Below are positions 15,976 to 23,313 of a DNA stretch of 36,562 nt, in pieces. Source of the stretch: Candidatus Omnitrophota bacterium. GTDB taxonomy: Bacteria > Omnitrophota > Gorgyraeia > Duberdicusellales > 4484-171. The stretch covers positions 1 to 36,562 of the forward strand of contig JAGLUN010000053.1 in NCBI GenBank assembly GCA_023134705.1, given 5' to 3'. The notes below the pieces were generated by a model that did not search any database, was not told the origin of the DNA, and was given only the letters and a program-made list of their open reading frames with translations. The position numbers and the translations under genes were made by a program. Positions within the stretch are counted from its first letter, which is position 1. The number at the start of each line of letters is the position of its first letter.

Positions 15976-17103
15976 ATGAAAAATTTAATTTTTTCCTTTT
16001 TATTCTTAACTTTTAGTTTAACCGCTTATGCTTCACAAAAAGTAGAAGCCCTTTTTTTTTACTCACCTAATTGTAAAGCTTGTTTAGCGGTAAAAAGAGA
16101 AATTTTCCCCTCGATTTTAAAGAAGTATAAGGACAGGATCCAAATCCAAGGATTCGACACTTTTAATCCCCAGAGTTTTGCTCTTATCCTTTCTCTTTCC
16201 GCCCGGTTCAAAAGAAAGAATGTAGGGACCCCGGCAATGCTTGTGGGAGAAAGATTCTTGGTAGGGAAGAATGAGATAAAAGATAATTTAGAAGACGCAA
16301 TAAACCTTGCCTTGGAAAAAGGAACCCGTTTCGGCCTTAGTTTTTCCCAGAACACTATTCTTCAGAAGTTTAAAGAATTTTCTGTCTTTACTCTAATTTC
16401 CGCGGGCTTAGTTGACGGGATAAACCCTTGTGCTTTTGCCGTTATTGTATTCTTTGTTTCTTTTCTTGCCATATACGGATACAAAAGAAAAGAGATGCTC
16501 TGTATAGGGATATTCTATATTTTAGCGGTATTCGCTACCTATCTTCTTATAGGCCTAGGAATTTTTAAATTTCTGTACTCTTTGCGAAATTTTTACTGGA
16601 TGACAAAAGTGTTTTATTATTTTGTCAGCATTTTCTGTTTTCTGCTTTTTATCCTCGCTCTTTATGATTATTTCCGGTTTAAAAAAACAAAAACCAGCGA
16701 TGGATTTATCCTTCAGTTGCCTTCTTTTTTTAAGAAGAGGATAAATGTAGTTGTCGGCAAAGGATTAAGAAAGAAAAAAACAGGATTTTTAAGTTTAGCA
16801 GCCATTTCTCTTTTAGTAGGGGCGCTTGTTTCCCTTCTGGAAGCAGTATGCACCGGGCAGGTATATTTACCCACAATATTTTTCATCTTAAGAATTCCCA
16901 AATTAAGATTAAAGGCTATTTTTTACCTGGTTATTTATAATCTCACGTTTATTGCTCCTTTACTTTTAGTGTTTATTTTTTCTTTTCTGGGGGTCAGTTC
17001 CCAGCAGTTTAACCTTTATCTTAAAAGGAATTTAGGGGTTATTAAACTGCTTATGGCTCTTTTGTTTTTAGTTTTAGCTGTTTCTATGTTTGTTTTGAGT
17101 TAG
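15976..17103 (+). CDS. thioredoxin-CcdA/DsbD fusion membrane protein
   Basis: The 375-residue protein has a signal peptide (about 1-19) and a periplasmic thioredoxin-like domain with C-K-A-C (33-36), up to about residue 118. A membrane domain with about six to eight helices follows (about 135-375). The membrane cysteines Cys152 (in INPCAFA) and Cys292 (in EAVCTGQVY) match the DsbD/CcdA electron-passing pair. It would move electrons from cytosolic thioredoxin to periplasmic disulfides through the fused domain. The thioredoxin domain is at the N-terminus rather than the C-terminal position seen in E. coli DsbD. The ribosome binding site is weak. Confidence 0.85.
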   Translation: MKNLIFSFLFLTFSLTAYASQKVEALFFYSPNCKACLAVKREIFPSILKKYKDRIQIQGFDTFNPQSFALILSLSARFKRKNVGTPAMLVGERFLVGKNEIKDNLEDAINLALEKGTRFGLSFSQNTILQKFKEFSVFTLISAGLVDGINPCAFAVIVFFVSFLAIYGYKRKEMLCIGIFYILAVFATYLLIGLGIFKFLYSLRNFYWMTKVFYYFVSIFCFLLFILALYDYFRFKKTKTSDGFILQLPSFFKKRINVVVGKGLRKKKTGFLSLAAISLLVGALVSLLEAVCTGQVYLPTIFFILRIPKLRLKAIFYLVIYNLTFIAPLLLVFIFSFLGVSSQQFNLYLKRNLGVIKLLMALLFLVLAVSMFVLS

Positions 17104-17142
17104 ACGCGGATATGGGCATAGAATTATGTATTTTTGTAGACT

Positions 17143-18447
17143 TTGAAGTACAATAAAAGGTCAAATAAAAAAAAGCTTCCTTTTTTAGTATTTGCCGATG
17201 CTAACGGTAAAATACATTCTCATCCTTATCTCAGGATGGCGGTTTCCCGTTTAGAAGATTTTTTTCTTCCTGAGAAAGAAGATTTAATCCCTTTGCCTAG
17301 GGGAAGCAGTCTTTTTTATCTTCCTTATCGATATCCGGTAGGGTTTAATCTTCAAAAAGGAAGTTTTGAGGTTTTTCGCAGGTATGAGGGTAAAGAAGTC
17401 TTTGCCGTTGCCGCTTTTTTAATTCCCGCTTATCTAAGACTTTATAACCCCGCTTACCGGGCAAAGAATCAGAAAACAATGCCTTTATGGGCTTATACTT
17501 CCTGTGGTTTTTATGGAGGTAAATTTTTTGTTACGGCAAGCAGAGTTGATTCCAGAATACGGCAGAGCCCGCGATTTTATGATAACCGGTTAATAAAAAA
17601 GCAGGTCAACCTTTTTTGTAAAAATTTTCCCAACAATAGATTATATAGACATTTAGCAAATTGCGCTTTAAATTATAATTGTCTGGCTGCCAAGAATCTT
17701 TTTTTAAAAAGATGGGAGGCGCCTCTTCCTGTATCCAAAAATTGTAACGCTCGTTGTTTGGGGTGTTTGTCTTTTCAGGATTCAGATTGTGTCGCTTCTC
17801 ATGAGAGGATAAGATTTACCCCGAGCAGGGAAGAAATTTATCAGGTTATGTATAATCATTTAAAACAAGCTAGAGAGCCCATTGTAAGTTTTGGACAGGG
17901 TTGTGAAGGAGAGCCGATTCTAGAAGCTAAATTGATCAGTTCGGCAATCGCGCAGGTTCGGGAAGTCTTAAGCAGGGGTACGATAAATATGAATACTAAC
18001 GCCAGTATTCCTAAAAATACCGAAATACTTTGTAGAGCAGGAATTGATTCTTTCCGGGTAAGTGTGAATAGCCTGCGGAAGAAATTCTATGATTTTTATT
18101 TTAAGCCCCAGGGATATAAATTTAAAGATGTTTTAGAATCTATCCGGATAGCGAAGAAATATAATAAGTTTGTTGGAATCAATCTCCTTGTTTTTCCGGG
18201 ATTCACCGATCAGGAAAAGGAGGTGAAAAGTTTATTTAAATTTATAGAAAACACCGGGATTGATATGATTCAGTTCCGCAATTTAAATATAGATCCTTAT
18301 TTATATATCAAAGAGCTTAAGTTAAAAGAAACTCTTTGCCGGGGTATGTTGAATCTTGTCGAGGAGATAAAAAGTAAATATCCTGGTTTAAAAACAGGAT
18401 ATTTTAATCTTCCCAAGGAAATGTTTTTCAATCAAAAGGAGGTGTGA
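17143..18447 (+). CDS. radical SAM protein with long N-terminal domain
   Basis: The 434-residue protein has a 190-residue N-terminal region of unknown fold, then NCNARCLGCLS with the radical SAM cysteines at 201, 205 and 208. The central GQGCEGEP (GGE-like) and NTNAS motifs and the late KTGYFNLP tail support the SPASM-free radical SAM core. Extra Cys residues (121, 159, 174, 180, 216) could hold another cluster. The function is unknown. It starts at TTG (17143), since an in-frame stop lies just upstream and the next Met is 31 codons in. It is followed 1 nt later by a NIL-domain gene, implying joint function. Confidence 0.8.
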   Translation: MKYNKRSNKKKLPFLVFADANGKIHSHPYLRMAVSRLEDFFLPEKEDLIPLPRGSSLFYLPYRYPVGFNLQKGSFEVFRRYEGKEVFAVAAFLIPAYLRLYNPAYRAKNQKTMPLWAYTSCGFYGGKFFVTASRVDSRIRQSPRFYDNRLIKKQVNLFCKNFPNNRLYRHLANCALNYNCLAAKNLFLKRWEAPLPVSKNCNARCLGCLSFQDSDCVASHERIRFTPSREEIYQVMYNHLKQAREPIVSFGQGCEGEPILEAKLISSAIAQVREVLSRGTINMNTNASIPKNTEILCRAGIDSFRVSVNSLRKKFYDFYFKPQGYKFKDVLESIRIAKKYNKFVGINLLVFPGFTDQEKEVKSLFKFIENTGIDMIQFRNLNIDPYLYIKELKLKETLCRGMLNLVEEIKSKYPGLKTGYFNLPKEMFFNQKEV

Positions 18448-18448
18448 G

Positions 18449-18670
18449 ATGGTAACAAAAACAGTTGAGCTAAATATTCCCGCCAGTTTTAAAGATGAAC
18501 CCATTTTTTACCAGATTATTAAGAGTTTTAAGGTAGTTCCGAACATCCTGGAGGCGTCTTTTTCTACGGAAATGGGGTGGGCTATAGTAAAGATTGAGGG
18601 AAAGCAGGAGGAGTTAGAGAGGTTATTTAGTTTCTTAAGGGAGAAAGGTGTACAGATCAATGTCAGGTAA
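18449..18670 (+). CDS. NIL-domain small protein
   Basis: The 73-residue protein is almost all one NIL domain (Pfam NIL, named after a conserved Asn-Ile-Leu): NILEASFS at about 33-40 follows an amphipathic first half. NIL domains are found at the C-termini of MetN-type ATPases and some ferredoxins, where they sense or bind a small ligand. Here the domain stands alone. A perfect AAGGAGGTG precedes the ATG, and the gene is coupled to the radical SAM gene just upstream, suggesting a partner or regulator of that enzyme. Confidence 0.85.
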   Translation: MVTKTVELNIPASFKDEPIFYQIIKSFKVVPNILEASFSTEMGWAIVKIEGKQEELERLFSFLREKGVQINVR

Positions 18671-18745
18671 TTGAGCTAAGGTTTGAGCTATATAGAAGTT
18701 GAAGCTTTAGATTGCGCTCTTTTATGAAATTTTCCGAGGAAATCC

Positions 18746-18773
18746 TTGACTAAATTCTGTTTTATGCTATTAT
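18746..18773 (+). promoter_or_regulatory. rplU promoter
   Basis: TTGACT (18746-18751) is followed after 16 nt by TATTAT (18768-18773). The predicted start at about 18780 lies 3 nt before the rplU ATG (18783) and no Shine-Dalgarno is present, so the transcript seems nearly leaderless. Confidence 0.65.
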
Positions 18774-18782
18774 TTACCAGCT

Positions 18783-19091
18783 ATGTGGACAATAATAGAG
18801 ATCGGTAGTAAACAATATAAAGTTAAAGAAGGCGATGCTTTGGAGGTGGAGCGGATTCAAAATGAGAGTTCGTTTACTTTAAATAAAGTTCTTGTTTTCT
18901 GTGGAAAGAATGAGGTAAAATTCGGTACTCCCTATCTTAATAACATAGAGGTAAAGGTTGATGTTCTGGAAGAGAAAAAAGGGGAAAAAATTATTGTTTA
19001 TAAATGCAAAAGAAGAAAGAAATATAGAATAAAGAAAGGCCACCGTCAGATTTATACCCGCCTTAAAATTTCCCAGATAAAAGAAAACTAA
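18783..19091 (+). CDS. rplU: 50S ribosomal protein L21
   Basis: This 102-residue protein is a normal-length L21, with the opening MWTIIEIGSKQYKVKEGDALEVERI and the basic C-terminal KCKRRKKYRIKKGHRQ tract that binds 23S rRNA. It is followed directly by obg, with no room for rpmA (L27). L27 normally lies between these two genes in bacteria. A likely leaderless start is described for its promoter. Confidence 0.96.
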   Translation: MWTIIEIGSKQYKVKEGDALEVERIQNESSFTLNKVLVFCGKNEVKFGTPYLNNIEVKVDVLEEKKGEKIIVYKCKRRKKYRIKKGHRQIYTRLKISQIKEN

Positions 19092-19093
19092 TA

Positions 19094-20005
19094 GTGATTA
19101 TCGATAATATAAAACTCCATCTTAAAGCCGGAAATGGAGGAGATGGGGGCTTGTCGTTTTTTAGAAAAAGAAATAATCTAATTGGAGATGGAGGAAGAGG
19201 CGGAAAAGGAGCTGATATTATCCTTCGGGCGAATGAGAGCCTTTACGATTTAAATAAATTTAGCTATAAAAAGAGATTCGTTGCCCGCAACGGCGGTAAC
19301 GGTACTTCTTCCAATAAAAAAGGGAAAGATGCCGAGCCTCTTATTTTAGATGTTCCTTTGGGAACTTCTATAAAAAATTTTAAAGGTGATATGCGTGTGG
19401 ATTTAAATCAGCCGGAGCAAATCTTTTTAGCTGTCCGGGGAGGGAAAGGAGGCGAAGGTAATTATAAAGGGAGTGAGGCCCAAAAGGGATATCCGGGGCA
19501 GGAGAAATATTTTATTTCAGATTATCGAATCCCTTGTGATGTGGGTATAATAGGGTTCCCCAACGTGGGGAAGACCACTCTTTTTAATTCCTTAAGCGGG
19601 AAACAACATAAGGTAGCCGGCTACCCTTTTACTACCTTACATAATTCCTGGGCAGTATGTGAGTATAAAACCCGGCGCTTTGTGCTTCTGGATACTCCTC
19701 CGATACGAGAAAGAGACGGGTTGTCCAAAGAAGAAGATTTTTTGAAACATCTTTACCGGACAAAAGTTATTTTGATTGTAAGCGATAATTTTGATAAATG
19801 TAAGAGCCAGATAAAAATTATACGGAATAAAATAGTAGATTTTGATAAAAGCTGTCGGTCGAAAAAAATTTTTTACTTGTTGAATAAAATTGATAAAATA
19901 GATGAAGGGTTAAAAATAAGAGGTTTCTTGCCTGTCTCGGCCAAGCAAGGAACGGGGATGGATATTTTAAGGGAGAAAATAGTAAGGGCTTTGTCGGATG
20001 GATAA
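19094..20005 (+). CDS. obg: diverged Obg/CgtA GTPase
   Basis: The 303-residue protein has a glycine-rich Obg domain (about 1-148, with AGNGGDGG and GDGGRGGKG) and a GTPase domain. G1 is GFPNVGKTT (154-162), G2 lies in FTTL (179-182), G4 is NKID (264-267) and G5 is SAK (282-284). G3 reads D-T-P-P (200-203) instead of D-x-x-G, and the usual GLIEGAxxGxGLG switch II stretch is shortened and replaced by an acidic segment. Obg assists 50S maturation. The protein lacks a C-terminal OCT domain. It starts at GTG (19094), 2 nt after rplU, and overlaps proB by 8 nt. Confidence 0.88.
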   Translation: MIIDNIKLHLKAGNGGDGGLSFFRKRNNLIGDGGRGGKGADIILRANESLYDLNKFSYKKRFVARNGGNGTSSNKKGKDAEPLILDVPLGTSIKNFKGDMRVDLNQPEQIFLAVRGGKGGEGNYKGSEAQKGYPGQEKYFISDYRIPCDVGIIGFPNVGKTTLFNSLSGKQHKVAGYPFTTLHNSWAVCEYKTRRFVLLDTPPIRERDGLSKEEDFLKHLYRTKVILIVSDNFDKCKSQIKIIRNKIVDFDKSCRSKKIFYLLNKIDKIDEGLKIRGFLPVSAKQGTGMDILREKIVRALSDG

Positions 20006-21047
20006 AAAAATAGTAATCAAAATCGGCTCAAGCATTTTTGCCCCTAAGGGCAAAATTGATAATAAAGTAATAAATAATATCGTAAAAAATATTGTTGCTT
20101 TGGAGGAAAAAGGGAAAAAAATAGTCCTGGTTAGTTCCGGAGCGATTGTTTCCGGTATAATCGCTTTAGGGCATAAAAAACGATTAGGGGATATTCATTC
20201 TCTCCAGGCTTACGCAAGTTTAGGACAGGTTATTCTTATGAATCTATATGCGCAAAAATTTAAAGCTTACAAAAAGATGTGTGCACAGGTTTTACTTACC
20301 TGGGATGATTTTGAGGATCGAGAGAGGTATTTAAACGCCCGTTATACTATAGAAAAGTTGTTAAAATTAGGGATAATCCCTATTATTAACGAAAACGACA
20401 CGGTTTCTAATGAAGAAATCAAATTCGGAGATAACGATAAATTAAGCGCTTTGGTGAGTAATTTAATTAGCGCTCAACTTTTGCTTATTCTCTCCGATGT
20501 CGAAGGGCTTTTACGGGAAGATGAACTGGTGAGACTGGTAGATAAAATAGATGATAAGATTATGAATCTGGCAAAAAGGGAGGATAGTATTTTTACTACC
20601 GGAGGGATGGTCACTAAACTGGAAGCAGCCCGGATTGCTACAAAAGCCGGAGTTAAAGTGGTGATTGCTGATGGCAGGATGAAAAACGTTATTTCTAAGG
20701 TGATGCAAGGCCGTGGGGTTGGAAGTTTATTTTTGCCGCATAAGACTCCACAGAAGGCTAAGAAACGTTGGATAGCTTTTAGCAAAAAAGTAAAAGGAAG
20801 AATCTTTCTTGATGATGGTGCGAAAGAGGCTGTTTTGAACAAAGGGAAAAGTATTCTTTCCTGCGGCATTACAAAAGTGGAAGGGTATTTTTTTAAAAAA
20901 GATGCCGTGGAAGTTTTAGATGTCGCCGGTAATGTTTTAGGGTGCGGACTGGTTGAATACGGTTCGCTCGAACTTATCGACGTAAAAAATAAACGTTTTA
21001 AGCGGGAGATTCTTCACCGGGATAATTTTGTTAAGAAGGAGGCTTGA
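19998..21047 (+). CDS. proB: glutamate 5-kinase
   Basis: This 349-residue enzyme phosphorylates glutamate, the first step of proline synthesis. The kinase domain has KIGSSIF, LVSSGAIVSG and NENDTVSNEE with GDND, all family-specific. A C-terminal PUA domain (about 270-349, FLDDGAKEAVLNKGKSIL) is present, which makes it full length. It overlaps the end of obg by 8 nt and its stop is 1 nt before the proA start codon, so obg-proB-proA looks like one transcript. Confidence 0.95.
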   Translation: MDKKIVIKIGSSIFAPKGKIDNKVINNIVKNIVALEEKGKKIVLVSSGAIVSGIIALGHKKRLGDIHSLQAYASLGQVILMNLYAQKFKAYKKMCAQVLLTWDDFEDRERYLNARYTIEKLLKLGIIPIINENDTVSNEEIKFGDNDKLSALVSNLISAQLLLILSDVEGLLREDELVRLVDKIDDKIMNLAKREDSIFTTGGMVTKLEAARIATKAGVKVVIADGRMKNVISKVMQGRGVGSLFLPHKTPQKAKKRWIAFSKKVKGRIFLDDGAKEAVLNKGKSILSCGITKVEGYFFKKDAVEVLDVAGNVLGCGLVEYGSLELIDVKNKRFKREILHRDNFVKKEA

Positions 21048-21048
21048 A

Positions 21049-22299
21049 TTGTTAAGCTACGCAGATAAATTAGTGAAGGAAGCGAAGAAAAACAGTTATT
21101 TAATGCCGCAGCTTACTCCCGAATTAAAGAATAACATTCTTCATCGTATGGCAGAACTTTTAGCCGGCAAAAAGGGATTTATTTTGAAAGAGAATAAGAA
21201 AGATGTTGAGGCGGCAAAAAAGAATAAGCTAAAAGAAAGCTTTATCGACCGTTTAATCCTGAATAAAAAACGCATCGCCGGGATGAGTGAATCTTTAAAA
21301 GAAATTGCTCTCCTGCCTGAGGTCATAAATACAGTTTTGAGCAGTTGGCGAAGGCCTAACGGGCTTTTTATTAAAAAAGTAAGAGTCCCTATTGGTGTAA
21401 TTCTTATAATTTATGAAGCAAGGCCTAATGTAACAAGCGATTGTATAGGTTTATGTTTTAAATCTTCTAACATAGTGATTTTAAGAGGAGGGAAAGCGGC
21501 GATAAATTCTAATAAAGCCATTTTTAATGTTTTATCTAAAGCAGTAAAATCTTTCGGAGTGACTTTTAACCCTTTTTTTCTTGTGGGGAAGACAGACCAT
21601 AAAGTAGTGGATTCTCTCCTTAGAAAAAATGAGTATGTTGATTTAGTAATACCCAGGGGAGGAGAAACTTTGATTAGAAAAGTCAGCGAGAGTTCAACTA
21701 TCCCGGTAATAAAGCATTACAAGGGGATTTGTCATGTCTTTGTCGATGAATTTGCTGATTTAGATAAAGCCGTGAAAATTTGTGTGAATGCCAAGGTGCA
21801 GCGGCCCTCTGTGTGTAATGCCGTGGAAACTATTCTTGTCCACAAGAAAGTAGCAAGAAAATTTTTGCCGGAGTTAAGAAAACATCTTGATAAACATAAG
21901 GTAACGATAAAAGGAGATAAAAATGTAACCGGGATTTTAAAAGGGATTAAGGCAGCTAAGCCGATTGATTGGGTTACGGAATATTTAGATTTAACCATTT
22001 CTATAAAGATAGTAAATAGTATATCAGAGGCAATAAACCATATTAACCTTTGTGGTTCTCATCATACCGATAGTATTATTACGGAAAAGAGTGATAACGC
22101 CGGAAAGTTTATTAACGAAGTTGATTCCGCCTGTTGTTTCGTAAATATTTCCACGCGTTTTAGCGATGGCTATCAGTTCGGATTAGGCGCGGAAATTGGG
22201 ATTTCTACCGATAAACTGCATGCCCGCGGGCCAATGGGATTAGGAGATCTTACTATTTATAAATACGTGGTTGAGGGAAACGGGCAGATAAGGGAGTAG
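21049..22299 (+). CDS. proA: gamma-glutamyl phosphate reductase
   Basis: This NADPH-dependent enzyme reduces glutamyl 5-phosphate to the semialdehyde. The 416 residues match the family. The aldehyde-dehydrogenase core has NVTSDCIG, ILRGGKAA and QRPSVCNAVET with the catalytic Cys, and the late RFSDGYQFGLGAEIGISTDK tail is characteristic. I start it at TTG (21049), 6 nt after AAGGAGG, rather than at an in-frame upstream codon at 21028 inside proB. It partners ProB, with which it may channel the labile acyl phosphate. Confidence 0.95.
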   Translation: MLSYADKLVKEAKKNSYLMPQLTPELKNNILHRMAELLAGKKGFILKENKKDVEAAKKNKLKESFIDRLILNKKRIAGMSESLKEIALLPEVINTVLSSWRRPNGLFIKKVRVPIGVILIIYEARPNVTSDCIGLCFKSSNIVILRGGKAAINSNKAIFNVLSKAVKSFGVTFNPFFLVGKTDHKVVDSLLRKNEYVDLVIPRGGETLIRKVSESSTIPVIKHYKGICHVFVDEFADLDKAVKICVNAKVQRPSVCNAVETILVHKKVARKFLPELRKHLDKHKVTIKGDKNVTGILKGIKAAKPIDWVTEYLDLTISIKIVNSISEAINHINLCGSHHTDSIITEKSDNAGKFINEVDSACCFVNISTRFSDGYQFGLGAEIGISTDKLHARGPMGLGDLTIYKYVVEGNGQIRE

Positions 22300-22347
22300 C
22301 TAGTGGCTAATGGCAAGTGGCAAGTGGCTGGCGGCTAATAGGTTAGG
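22299..22347 (+). repeat. period-7 degenerate repeat array, 7 units
   Basis: Seven consecutive 7-mers begin at the last base of the proA stop: GCTAGTG, GCTAATG, GCAAGTG, GCAAGTG, GCTGGCG, GCTAATA, GGTTAGG. The unit length is constant while bases drift. Similar arrays with different unit sequences lie at 31747-31863. The origin is unknown. Confidence 0.8.
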
Positions 22348-22383
22348 GGTGTTCGCAGTAAGATGCTGCAGAGATAGGCATTG

Positions 22384-22424
22384 TTTAAACCGGATATTTG
22401 AAACCGGAGGTTGACTGGTTTAAA
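22384..22424 (+). promoter_or_regulatory. nadD leader hairpin with a repeated AAACCGGA box
   Basis: TTTAAACC (22384-22391) pairs perfectly with GGTTTAAA (22417-22424), just before the nadD ATG (22426). AAACCGGA occurs twice (22387-22394 and 22401-22408), so GGTTT can pair with either copy. The GGAGG at 22405-22409 lies in the loop. This could be a translation-control structure or just a chance palindrome. Confidence 0.5.
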
Positions 22425-22425
22425 T

Positions 22426-22986
22426 ATGAAAGTAGGGATTTTAGGAGGGACGTTTAATCCTCCTCATATCGGACATCTTATCTTGGCGCAGGAAACTCTG
22501 GATAAGGCGGGGTTAGATAGAATTTTTTTTATCCCTACCAATATCCCTCCGCACAAGAATGCTATTTTAGTTAAGGCGGAACATCGTCTTAATATGGTAA
22601 AGCTTTCCCTAAAAGAAAACAGAAATTTTTCATTGTTAGATTTGGAGGTAAAACGGGGAGGCGTATCTTATACTATCGATACAGTTAAAGAATTAAAGAA
22701 AAAGTTTCCCCGGCATAAATTTTATCTTATAATTGGTTCGGATCTGGCGAAAGAATTTCATGCTTGGGAGAAGTATAGAGAAATACAGAGATTAGTAAAA
22801 ATAATAGTAGCAAGCAGAGAAGCGTATCCCTTTAGTAAAAGGGAAAATTTCATTTTGATGAATATCTTACAAATAAATATATCATCGTCATTAATAAGGG
22901 GTTTGCTTCAAAAGGGGTTTTCTGTGAAATATTTAGTTCATCCCGATGTTGAGAAATATATTAAGAAAAACAAACTTTACATTTAA
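22426..22986 (+). CDS. nadD: nicotinate-nucleotide adenylyltransferase
   Basis: This 186-residue enzyme makes deamido-NAD from nicotinate mononucleotide and ATP. The nucleotidyltransferase motif GGTFNPPHIGHL is near the start, and a conserved IGSDLAKEFHAW loop and late INISSSLIRGLL (the ISSTxIR motif) follow. I choose the ATG at 22426 as it begins MKVGILGGTFNPPH; a TTG five codons earlier would start with non-conserved residues. The GGAGG is 16 nt upstream, within a hairpin, an unusual distance. Confidence 0.95.
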   Translation: MKVGILGGTFNPPHIGHLILAQETLDKAGLDRIFFIPTNIPPHKNAILVKAEHRLNMVKLSLKENRNFSLLDLEVKRGGVSYTIDTVKELKKKFPRHKFYLIIGSDLAKEFHAWEKYREIQRLVKIIVASREAYPFSKRENFILMNILQINISSSLIRGLLQKGFSVKYLVHPDVEKYIKKNKLYI

Positions 22987-23151
22987 CAGATACTGTCAAA
23001 AATAGAATGGAAGAAATATGAAAAAGAAGAGAATAAATAAGGAGGCCAGGAATACAGGAGAAGTATAAAAGGGATTGTTATATAAAGAATTAACCAAAAT
23101 AACTTTCACGGTTTCCCGGGCTCCTTATAAAAAATATTATCTATTTTAAAG

Positions 23152-23178
23152 AGTTTGGGCGGGGAGGCAAACTTTTTT
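23152..23178 (+). terminator. possible weak intrinsic terminator after nadD
   Basis: AGTTTG (23152-23157) pairs with CAAACT (23168-23173) around a 10-nt GC-rich loop and runs into six T residues (23173-23178). The stem is short and AT-rich, so it may be weak. The rest of the 327-bp gap 22987-23313 contains no gene I can support; the only other structure is the hairpin at 23200-23248. Confidence 0.5.
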
Positions 23179-23199
23179 AATAAAACGCTTTGTAAGTAA

Positions 23200-23248
23200 A
23201 CCCCGTTAGAAATAGGATACGGAAGGTGTTCGTTATTTCTAACGGGGT
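23200..23248. repeat. ACCCC-TTAGA hairpin repeat, copy B
   Basis: ACCCCGTTAGAAATA (23200-23214) pairs perfectly over 15 bp with TATTTCTAACGGGGT (23234-23248) around a 19-nt loop. It shares the ACCCC-TTAGA arms with 15931-15963 and both are followed closely by AAGAAAAT. It lies 65 nt before the phosphohexomutase gene. With no T-run next to it, it is not a simple terminator. Confidence 0.88.
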
Positions 23249-23313
23249 AAAGAAAATATGAAGATATCCAACAAAAATTTTTGACAATACCATTTTAAAA
23301 ATGGGAGGCTAAA

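Noticed and set aside
22987-23150. Possible decayed gene (short frames after nadD)
   Set aside because: Short peptides can be read but are broken by stops and match nothing I can support.
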